Positions 45,490-52,870 of a DNA stretch of 64,000 nt are shown here, in pieces. The stretch is taken from assembly GCA_029219585.1 (NCBI GenBank), contig JAQXTR010000006.1, forward strand, positions 1-64,000, in the 5' to 3' direction. A program made the position numbers and the translations under genes. How positions within the stretch are numbered: position 1 is the stretch's first letter; each line of letters opens with the position of its first letter. The notes beneath the pieces are model-generated. The model worked only from the letters and a program-made list of their open reading frames with translations, did no database searches and was not told the DNA's origin. This stretch comes from Clostridiales bacterium (GTDB taxonomy: Bacteria; Bacillota; Clostridia; UBA1381).

Positions 45490-47034
45490 TTATGTATGAT
45501 AAAACGACATCAAAGACCGGAACGGCTCAAGCTCTCTGCTTACACCCAGGCTGTACGCCGCCTCTTTAAGACTGCTATATTCCCTGTTGACTATATCCGC
45601 AGGTCTGTCAGTCATAAGTCCCGCGATTTCAAGCTCAAGCAGCGCAGAGGCTTTTCCGCCCGATGCAACGCATATCCCGCCCTTGCAGCCAAGCGCGTTC
45701 AGCGCAGCTGCCATATCCTCGTCATTATCACCGGCAATAATAATTTTATGAGGATCAGGGAAACAGGAGGATGCGACAGCGCCGTTTGTGATACCATAGC
45801 CTGTAATGCAGAAAAAGCTTCTTCCCTCACCGCTTCGGTCGGCAATACAGACCTTGGTACACTTAACCGTCCCGTCCGAGACATTCCTTGCCTCGGATGG
45901 GCGGGAGGGACACAGATCTACAGCGGAAATCTCATCATATACCTCACGTTCAAAGAAGTCCGGCTCAGCTCTGCCTGTGCGGATGGTATCGGACAAGCCC
46001 GATGAGTCTGTAGGTTCGGATGAAAACAGAGCTTTTCCGTCCTGTGCGGCCTTAACTCCGTTTTTGAAAACCTGCTCAACATTAAAGTCAACGAGACTGC
46101 TTACGATAATAATATCCGCCTTGTATCCCGGAGCAATTGCGCCTACCTTATCAAGACCGTAGCATCGGGCTGCGCAGAAGGATGCCACAGCAGCCGCTAC
46201 AATCGGCTGAACACCCAGCTCCACAGCTGTTTTTACCATATAATCAAGTGTGCCGCTGCTAAGAATATCACCTATAAAACGATCATCCGTGCAAAAGGTA
46301 AAGCTGCGGAAATTAAGATTATTCACCGCAAAAATAAGTCTGTTAAGGTCCTTTGAAAAGGTTCCCTCACGGATAGCAACATAAAGTCCTCTGCTGATTT
46401 TTTCGAGCATTTCATGTACATCACGGCATTTATGGTCAATTGTAACTCCGGAGCAAACGTATGCGTCAAGCTTCTTGCCGAAAACTCCCGGCATATGACA
46501 GTCCACATTTCTTGCCTGTATTATATGCCTTAATTTTTCATCGGCGTTGACTATGCCCTCAGGCTCGGTCCGTCCGCTGATGCCTATACAGCTGCCGCCC
46601 GGCTTCGTATCACCGCCGTCAAACAATTCATCGCAATCAATCGGGAGTATTGTTTTAATATCAAGCGGCAGCCCCTCAGCCGCTTTTTCCATGTATCTGA
46701 CGCCACTTCCGCCGCACACCCCGGCAATCGACACCGGATTGGAAATCACGGTGGTAACTCCGTGCGGAACGACAGCTTCCGCATAACGGCGCGGTGAAAC
46801 CATTGACGCTTCTATACTTACATACGAATCGATAAAGCCGGGCAGAATATATTTTCCCGAAGCATCAATTGTATTTGCGCAGTCATAGTCGCCGACCCCG
46901 CATATTCTTCCTCCGCGTACCAGTACATCACGCTGAAGAAATCTTCCCGAAAATATATCGGCAACATAACCGTTCTTGATGACAAAATCGGCAGGCTCCT
47001 GTTCCATAACAGTTTTAATGAGTGTCTTAATCAT
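45490..47034 (-). CDS. Adenine deaminase homologue with degenerate metal site
   Basis: 514 residues with the full amidohydrolase layout: N-terminal beta-sandwich (DFVIKNGYVADIFSG), TIM barrel, and C-terminal Ade domain (IIIAGDNDEDMAAALNAL, GGICVASGGKASALLELEIAGLMTD). The first metal-binding HxH of amidohydrolases, normally in GFIDxHxHIE, is Y71-V-S73 (GFIDSYVSIEASM). The usual DPHE is NPVS (99-102). The later His in DCHMPG, IDHK and the Asp in CTDDR remain. Loss of the two N-terminal His ligands makes canonical adenine deamination unlikely, though a one-metal or different reaction is possible. It lies 19 nt after trkH. Confidence 0.85.
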   Translation of the reverse strand: MIKTLIKTVMEQEPADFVIKNGYVADIFSGRFLQRDVLVRGGRICGVGDYDCANTIDASGKYILPGFIDSYVSIEASMVSPRRYAEAVVPHGVTTVISNPVSIAGVCGGSGVRYMEKAAEGLPLDIKTILPIDCDELFDGGDTKPGGSCIGISGRTEPEGIVNADEKLRHIIQARNVDCHMPGVFGKKLDAYVCSGVTIDHKCRDVHEMLEKISRGLYVAIREGTFSKDLNRLIFAVNNLNFRSFTFCTDDRFIGDILSSGTLDYMVKTAVELGVQPIVAAAVASFCAARCYGLDKVGAIAPGYKADIIIVSSLVDFNVEQVFKNGVKAAQDGKALFSSEPTDSSGLSDTIRTGRAEPDFFEREVYDEISAVDLCPSRPSEARNVSDGTVKCTKVCIADRSGEGRSFFCITGYGITNGAVASSCFPDPHKIIIAGDNDEDMAAALNALGCKGGICVASGGKASALLELEIAGLMTDRPADIVNREYSSLKEAAYSLGVSRELEPFRSLMSFYHT

Positions 47035-47053
47035 TGCAGTATATCCTTTCTTG

Positions 47054-48541
47054 TTATCTGTATATACGTATCCCCCTGTTCGGGCAGAATATGCTCCTCC
47101 AGAACTCCGGTGTAATAAGTATCAGCATGGGATAAAGCTCCAGACGTCCCGCAAGCATATCAAATATCATAACATATTTCGAAAAGTACGTGAATGCCGA
47201 AAAGCTTTCGGTAGGTCCTGCCATGCTCATGCCCGGACCTATATTATTGATCGTTGCCGCGACCGCGGTAAAGGTCGTGGTGAAATCAAAATTATCAATT
47301 GACACGAGCAGCACTGATACTACAAAAGTAAAAATGTATGCCATGATAAACACGTTCGTTGAACGTATTGTTTCATGGGCAATCGGCTTGTGCTCATTCT
47401 TTATAAGAACAACCCTCTGAGGGTGGAAAAACAGCGTCATTTCCTTTTTCACGGTTTTAAACAGAATTGAAACTCTCGACACCTTTATGCCGCCTCCCGT
47501 GCTGCCTGCGCACGCACCGACAAACATCAGCGCCACAAGAATTAAATTTGCAGTCTGCGGCCACAGATTATCGTAGTCAATAGTTGAAAATCCCGTTGTT
47601 GTCATAATTGAGGTAACCTGAAAAAATGTGTGTCTGAGCTTTTCGGCAAAGCTCATATCCGCCAGACACCCTCTGCTTATAACCGAAAGCATGATAAATA
47701 CGCAGGCGGCAATTATTATAAGAACATAGTTTCTTATTTCCTCATAGGAAAAAGCTGCCTTAAAGCTTCTGCGTATAAGCAGGAAATAAAAACCGAAGTT
47801 CATCCCGAAAAGCATCATAAAGACGGCTACAATCCATTGTATCGCTGCGGAGTATCCCGCCATACTGTCTGACTTTATACCGAATCCGCCTGTACCCGCC
47901 GTTCCTGCTGCCGTTGTTACAGCATCAAATATCGGCATTCCCGCGTATACGAGAAACGCAAATTCAAGAACTGTAAGTGCAAAATAAATGGCATACAAAA
48001 CAAACGCTGTATGACGCACCTTCGGCAAAAGCTTATCCACCGACGGTCCGGGACTTTCCGCCTTCATTATATGCATATGCGAGCCGCCCGTCATAGGAAT
48101 AAGCGCAAGCAAAAATACCAGCACTCCCATTCCGCCCAGCCAGTGAGTAAAGCTGCGCCAGAACAGAGATGCACGAGAAAGGGATTCAATATCATCAAGT
48201 ATGCTTGCTCCGGTTGTTGTAAAGCCCGACACAGTTTCAAACAAAGCGTCGGTGAAATTGGGGATGTCACCGTTTATTACAAACGGGAGACATCCGAAAA
48301 CGCTGAGCATAATCCATGACAGCGACGTAACCGCAAAGCCCTCCCGCGCAAAAAAATTCATATTCTTCGGCTTTTTTATCACGATCAGAGTGCCTAGCAG
48401 TATACATATGAGCGCAACACCAAGGAACGGTACGCCCTGAGGCTCATTGTATATTACGGATACGGCAAAAGGAAGCAGCATAAATGCTCCCTCAATATTC
48501 AGTATCCATCCGAGTATGTATAATACCGACCTGAAATTCAC
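47054..48541 (-). CDS. trkH: Trk/Ktr potassium uptake membrane subunit
   Basis: 495 residues, TrkH-type with about ten membrane helices. The four pore-loop (selectivity-filter-like) segments are recognisable: FETVSGFTTTGAS, AGTAGTGGFGIKSDS, TSIMTTTGFSTIDYD and NNIGPGM. In each, a central Gly lines the K+ path. It takes up K+ together with the cytoplasmic regulator TrkA, encoded 24 nt upstream in the same operon. GdpP in this window degrades c-di-AMP, a known regulator of such K+ systems in Firmicutes; a link here is inference. Confidence 0.94.
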   Translation of the reverse strand: MNFRSVLYILGWILNIEGAFMLLPFAVSVIYNEPQGVPFLGVALICILLGTLIVIKKPKNMNFFAREGFAVTSLSWIMLSVFGCLPFVINGDIPNFTDALFETVSGFTTTGASILDDIESLSRASLFWRSFTHWLGGMGVLVFLLALIPMTGGSHMHIMKAESPGPSVDKLLPKVRHTAFVLYAIYFALTVLEFAFLVYAGMPIFDAVTTAAGTAGTGGFGIKSDSMAGYSAAIQWIVAVFMMLFGMNFGFYFLLIRRSFKAAFSYEEIRNYVLIIIAACVFIMLSVISRGCLADMSFAEKLRHTFFQVTSIMTTTGFSTIDYDNLWPQTANLILVALMFVGACAGSTGGGIKVSRVSILFKTVKKEMTLFFHPQRVVLIKNEHKPIAHETIRSTNVFIMAYIFTFVVSVLLVSIDNFDFTTTFTAVAATINNIGPGMSMAGPTESFSAFTYFSKYVMIFDMLAGRLELYPMLILITPEFWRSIFCPNRGIRIYR

Positions 48542-48565
48542 AGTCCAAAACGTCCTTTCCTTGCT

Positions 48566-49969
48566 TTATGCGAGAATATCGCGGATATTGTCAAAACCGG
48601 AATGGGTTGTGACAATAATTACTGAATCTCCGCGTTTAATACAGTCCGTACCGCTGGGTATAAATGATTTGCCGCCACGGATAACCGAGGCTATAAGCAG
48701 ATTGTTCTTAAGACTGAGATCTCTGAGCGGAACATTGGTGTATTCCGCATCCGACTCTATTTTAAATTCTATTGCCTCAACTCTGTCGTCAAACAATCGG
48801 TAAATCGTTTCGATATTGCTTCCGATCGAATTTTTCTTTGCTCTGACATAGGTTCTTATCGTTTCCGCGGTCACGTAACGCGGATACACAATACTGCCCA
48901 GCTCCAGGGCGTTTACCACACCCGAAAAGTTTATGTGATTGATCTTCGTAATGACCTTGACATCCGGATTTGCACGGAGCGCATACAGGGAAAGCAGGAT
49001 ATTTTCTTCATCAATTCCCGTAAGCGGTATAACTGCGCCGATTTGCTCTATTCCCTCCTGAAGAAGAAGTGATTCGTCCGTTCCGTCGCCGTTCACTATC
49101 ACAACATTTGGCGGGAGCAGCTCACTCAACTCCTGACATCGGGAAAGGCTCATCTCAATAATCTTAACCGATATTCCCGATCCGCACAGATACTTTGCCA
49201 AATGATAGGATGTCTTTCCGCCTCCTATTATTATCGCAGAGCTTACCCTGCGGCTGCTCATTTTTATTTTCCTGAAAAACTTATAGGCATTACGCGGCGG
49301 AGCGATGATTGACACAACATCCCCTGACATAAGCCTGAACTGACCGTTGGGAATTATAACCTCATTCCCGCGTTCGACAACACATACAAGAACGTCAAAA
49401 CCGTCCCCGCCCTGAAAATCCGTAAGCTGCATACCGTTAAGACAGCTCGCTGCCGGAATTTTAAAGCGGATCATGTCCACAGAGCCTCTTGCAAACGCAT
49501 TCACCGACAAAGCATAAGGGAAATGCATTATTCTGTTGATTTCCTTAGCCGCTTCAAGCTCCGGGTTGAGTATCATAGTAATACCAAGCTTATCGCGCAG
49601 ATAGCTCAGCTCATCCGTATAGTCCGGGTTTCGTACACGCGCTATTGAAGCACAGTTACCTACCTTCTTCGCAAGGGTACAGCAGAGAAGATTCAGCTCG
49701 TCCGAATCCGTAACAGCTATAATGAGATCGGCATTTTCAATTCCCGCCTCAATAAGCGTACCATAGCTTGATCCGTTTCCCGTAATTCCCATAACATCAT
49801 ACATCGTGCTGAGACGATTCACACGATCAGCATTTTTATCTACTATTGTAACATTATTTCCCTCAGCAGTGAGCTTGTCTGCGAGAGTAGCACCGATTTT
49901 ACCGGCTCCTACAATAATTATCCGCAGTGACTTTTCACTTTTGGGTATCAGTTTATGAAATATGGCCAT
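48566..49969 (-). CDS. trkA: Trk potassium regulatory subunit TrkA
   Basis: 467 residues made of two RCK halves. Each half starts with a Rossmann NAD-binding motif: IIVGAGKIGATLADKL near 19 and IIIGGGKTSYHLAKYL near 240. VTIVDKNADRVNRL and VKIIEMSLSRCQEL are the acidic strand-end motifs that bind the ribose. TrkA_C domains follow each. It gates the TrkH channel through NAD(H) or ATP. The start has AAGGAGG 8-9 nt upstream. It is the first gene of trkA-trkH-adenine deaminase-like. Confidence 0.95.
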   Translation of the reverse strand: MAIFHKLIPKSEKSLRIIIVGAGKIGATLADKLTAEGNNVTIVDKNADRVNRLSTMYDVMGITGNGSSYGTLIEAGIENADLIIAVTDSDELNLLCCTLAKKVGNCASIARVRNPDYTDELSYLRDKLGITMILNPELEAAKEINRIMHFPYALSVNAFARGSVDMIRFKIPAASCLNGMQLTDFQGGDGFDVLVCVVERGNEVIIPNGQFRLMSGDVVSIIAPPRNAYKFFRKIKMSSRRVSSAIIIGGGKTSYHLAKYLCGSGISVKIIEMSLSRCQELSELLPPNVVIVNGDGTDESLLLQEGIEQIGAVIPLTGIDEENILLSLYALRANPDVKVITKINHINFSGVVNALELGSIVYPRYVTAETIRTYVRAKKNSIGSNIETIYRLFDDRVEAIEFKIESDAEYTNVPLRDLSLKNNLLIASVIRGGKSFIPSGTDCIKRGDSVIIVTTHSGFDNIRDILA

Positions 49970-49990
49970 TGCAATGCCCTCCTTAAAGAC

Positions 49991-50019
49991 ATTGTATCAT
50001 ATTCAAGAAGAAATTTCAA
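49991..50019 (-). promoter_or_regulatory. Promoter of trkA
   Basis: Minus strand: TTGAAA (50014-50019), 17-nt spacer, TACAAT (49991-49996), 22 nt before the trkA start. Confidence 0.65.
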
Positions 50020-50025
50020 TAGTTT

Positions 50026-50550
50026 TCAGACGATACTCTCTTCATCCTTAACAAGAAAACCGATTCTGTCGAGTTCACTGCGCACCTTGTCGAGCACTGT
50101 GTCATTTTCGGCGGCTATTGTATGGTAATGGTATTCATTTGTAACATTTTTAAGCGGGCTGGAGCGTCCGTTTTGCAGAGTGTTTATATATTCGGTAACA
50201 TCGCGGCGTGTTCGTATATCAAGCTCTGCCTCAATTTTTCCGTATATCTTGTGCCACACAAAAACATCCTTAACAATTCCGCCCGCATCTACTATCGTCT
50301 GAAGCTCCTGCTGAATTTCGTCATCTCTGTGGACTACCTTAAAAACACGTTCCGGCATAGGGATACGATGGAGTATATAGCCCTTTGTCGTTGCTATTAT
50401 GTCATTCCCCTGCGCTTTTAGCGCGGCAATATCTTTCACTATAATCTGACGGCTTACGCCGAACTCCCGTGAAAGCATTCCGCCGGAAACCGGTGATGAG
50501 CTTTTTGAAATTCTTTCAAGGATTGCTTCTGCTCTTTCACCTGCGCTCAT
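50026..50550 (-). CDS. niaR: NAD-biosynthesis repressor NiaR (YrxA)
   Basis: 174 residues from the ATG of MSAGERAEAIL, which has GGGGAG 6 nt upstream; the longer frame runs into nadC and is not used. The N-terminal winged helix (GGMLSREFGVSRQIIVKDIAALKAQG) is followed by the 3H domain, with three conserved histidine sites in VVHRDDE, WHKIYG and YHYHTI, the metal/niacin-binding ligands. It is a niacin-responsive repressor of NAD synthesis genes. A near-palindromic site upstream of nadB fits its operator. nadB-nadC-niaR is a known Firmicutes arrangement. Confidence 0.93.
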   Translation of the reverse strand: MSAGERAEAILERISKSSSPVSGGMLSREFGVSRQIIVKDIAALKAQGNDIIATTKGYILHRIPMPERVFKVVHRDDEIQQELQTIVDAGGIVKDVFVWHKIYGKIEAELDIRTRRDVTEYINTLQNGRSSPLKNVTNEYHYHTIAAENDTVLDKVRSELDRIGFLVKDEESIV

Positions 50551-50563
50551 GTTCAGCTCCCCT

Positions 50564-51418
50564 TCAGTCAATCGGCCGGAGGTTCTTAAGAGACAGGTCA
50601 AGAATCGGGGCACTGTGAGTAAGCGCACCGCTTGAGATGTAGTCAACCCCCAGATCAACAAGCGCCGCAACCTTTTCCTTTGTAACATTCCCGCTGCACT
50701 CTGTTTCGGCTCTGCCGTCTATAACGGCTATTGCCTCCTTCATTTCCTCATGCGTCATATTATCAAGCATTATAATATCCGCGCCCGCCTCTACAGCCTC
50801 GCGTACCATATCAATATTTTCTGCTTCAACTTCAATCTTTCTCACAAACGGCGCATATTCCTTCGCCATTCTGACCGCATCTGTCACGCTGCCCGCCGCG
50901 CCTATATGGTTATCCTTCAAAAGAATACCGTCGGAAAGGTTATAACGGTGGTTAGAGCCTCCGCCCGCCCTTACGGCATACTTTTCAAATATTCTCATGT
51001 TCGGAGTCGTTTTTCTTGTATCCAGCAGCTTTATTTTTGAGCCTTCAAGCAGCTTTGCCGTTTCATGCGTATAGGTAGCTATTCCTGACATACGCTGCAG
51101 ATAGTTCAGCGCAGTTCTTTCTCCCGACAGCAGAACGCGTATATCTCCTATCACTGCTCCCAGTCTCTGCCCGTTAAATACTTCCTCACCGTCCTTAACG
51201 TCTATTTCAAATTCCGTCGACGGATCAAGAAGCGTAAACACCCTCTTAAATACCTCTATGCCCGCAAGAACGCCGTCCTGCTTTGCAATGAGTTCAACAG
51301 CACCCTTTCTGTATTCGCGCATAACTGCGTTTGTCGTAACGTCCTCGCTTGATATGTCCTCTTTCAATGCGCCGAGTATCAGTTCATCGGCATTCATCAT
51401 CATTGTAATCTCATTCAT
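50564..51418 (-). CDS. nadC: Nicotinate-nucleotide pyrophosphorylase (quinolinate phosphoribosyltransferase)
   Basis: 284 residues, the typical length. It converts quinolinate and PRPP to nicotinate mononucleotide, CO2 and PPi. Signatures: ERTALNYLQRMSGIAT, LLDTRKTTPNMRIFEKYAVRAGGGSNHRYNL, LLKDNHIGAAG, VEVEAENIDM-like barrel strands and the C-terminal SSGALTHSAPILDLSL. The start overlaps the nadB stop by 8 nt, and niaR follows after 13 nt. Confidence 0.96.
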   Translation of the reverse strand: MNEITMMMNADELILGALKEDISSEDVTTNAVMREYRKGAVELIAKQDGVLAGIEVFKRVFTLLDPSTEFEIDVKDGEEVFNGQRLGAVIGDIRVLLSGERTALNYLQRMSGIATYTHETAKLLEGSKIKLLDTRKTTPNMRIFEKYAVRAGGGSNHRYNLSDGILLKDNHIGAAGSVTDAVRMAKEYAPFVRKIEVEAENIDMVREAVEAGADIIMLDNMTHEEMKEAIAVIDGRAETECSGNVTKEKVAALVDLGVDYISSGALTHSAPILDLSLKNLRPID

Positions 51419-52691
51419 TTTCTTTCTGTTTCCTTTCTATAGCATCTCTTACAGTTTTCACATAGTCCTTATCGCAGCCGCAATAGCTCATAATATCAAT
51501 TTCAGGTATTAAAGTCTCACAGTCGTCGTATTCCTCCGCTATTCTGAGCGCGGCTCTTTTTGCAAACACAAGGCTTTCAAGCAATGAGTTGCTTGCGAGC
51601 CGGTTTTTGCCGTGGACTCCGTTGCACGCTGTTTCACCTACTGCGTAGAGGTTGTCCATTGTGGTCTTTGAGTATTTATCAACCTTTATTCCGCCCATAA
51701 AATAGTGCTGAGCCGGAACTACCGGAATACACTCCTTAGTTACATCATAGCCCTCTTCAAGGCATCGCTTATATATATTCGGAAAATGATCAAGGATGGT
51801 TTCCTTGGGTATTGGCGCCATTGAAAGCCATACATACGGTTTGTTATCCTTTTCCATCTGTCTCCATATTGCCTTTGAAACGACATCCCTCGGCTGCAGT
51901 TCATCGGTAAAGCGCTGCATATCGGCATTGAGCAGATGCGCACCCTCACCGCGTACCGATTCAGAAATAAGAAAGCGCCTGCCCTTCCTGCTTGAGTACA
52001 GCGTTGTGGGATGAATCTGAACATAGCCTATATTTTCAAGCTCAATGCCGTGCTTCATGGCTATGGCAATCGAGTCGGCGGTAAGATGCGGATAGTTTGT
52101 GCTGTTGTGATACAGACCGCCTATTCCACCGGTTGCAAGCACCGTAAATTTCGCGTCAATTTCCACCATTGTACCATCGTTATACTGCGCCGCAATGCCT
52201 ACGCAGCGTCCGTTCTTCTCAATTATATCCACCATTCTGAGCTGCTCAATGATTTTGATATTGCTTCTTTCGCGCACTCTTGCAAGCAGCTTTGAGGTTA
52301 TTTCTTTGCCCGTTATATCCTCATGGTAGCATATCCTCGGTGAGGAATGAGCACCTTCCTTGGTAAATTTAAGTGTTCCGTCCTCATTTCTTGCAAAATC
52401 CACGCCGTAGTCCAGTAGATCACCTATGACCTCCTGAGAGGAACGGAGCATTATATCCACCGACTCCTTTTTGTTCTCATAATGTCCGGCGCGCATAGTA
52501 TCCTCAAAATACGGCTCGTAGTCTGCTTCATCACGCAGCATACAGATACCCCCCTGTGCGAGGAAGGAATCGTTTTCGTCAGCCGCCGCCTTTGTTATAA
52601 GGAGAATATCCTTGTCCGCCGACAGGTTTAAGGCGCAGTAAAGCCCCGAAACGCCCGTTCCGACAATGACAATGTCTGCTGTTATTTTCAT
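51411..52691 (-). CDS. nadB: L-aspartate oxidase
   Basis: 426 residues, FAD enzyme oxidising aspartate to iminoaspartate. The FAD-binding motif is VIVGTGVSGLYCALNL near the N-terminus. Catalytic and FAD contacts lie in DSFLAQGGICML, ATGGIGGLYHNSTNYPHLTADSIAIA, IHPTTLY and the C-terminal NGVHGKNRLASNSLLESLVFAKRAA. It is about 100 residues shorter than E. coli NadB, lacking much of the C-terminal helical domain, as in some other clostridia. nadA, the next enzyme in the pathway, is not next to it. Confidence 0.94.
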   Translation of the reverse strand: MKITADIVIVGTGVSGLYCALNLSADKDILLITKAAADENDSFLAQGGICMLRDEADYEPYFEDTMRAGHYENKKESVDIMLRSSQEVIGDLLDYGVDFARNEDGTLKFTKEGAHSSPRICYHEDITGKEITSKLLARVRERSNIKIIEQLRMVDIIEKNGRCVGIAAQYNDGTMVEIDAKFTVLATGGIGGLYHNSTNYPHLTADSIAIAMKHGIELENIGYVQIHPTTLYSSRKGRRFLISESVRGEGAHLLNADMQRFTDELQPRDVVSKAIWRQMEKDNKPYVWLSMAPIPKETILDHFPNIYKRCLEEGYDVTKECIPVVPAQHYFMGGIKVDKYSKTTMDNLYAVGETACNGVHGKNRLASNSLLESLVFAKRAALRIAEEYDDCETLIPEIDIMSYCGCDKDYVKTVRDAIERKQKENE

Positions 52692-52730
52692 TCATATCAC
52701 CTATTCTTTTATATTATTAAGGTTAACAGC

Positions 52731-52759
52731 ATTATACAACAAATGTTTACAGCTGTCAA
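52731..52759 (-). promoter_or_regulatory. Promoter of the nadB-nadC-niaR operon
   Basis: Perfect consensus on the minus strand: TTGACA (52754-52759), 17-nt spacer, TATAAT (52731-52736). The -35 box is inside the palindromic operator at 52741-52776. Confidence 0.87.
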
Positions 52760-52776
52760 TACAGGTGTAAACATTT
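52741..52776. promoter_or_regulatory. Candidate NiaR operator
   Basis: A 36-bp palindrome: 16-bp arms 52741-52756 and 52761-52776 differ at one position and flank CAAT. The core repeats ACAGCTGT and ACAGGTGT with flanking TTTAC/GTAAA resemble NiaR boxes as I recall them. Its overlap with the -35 and spacer fits repression of nadBC by NiaR plus niacin. Confidence 0.8.
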
Positions 52777-52870
52777 TGGAGGCTTTGTGTGTTTTCAGCA
52801 AAAAACGTGTTTGATGTTTGTTGATTTTGAGTGCCGGGGCGGCAATCACTTCCGCAGTCAGCCTGCCGCT

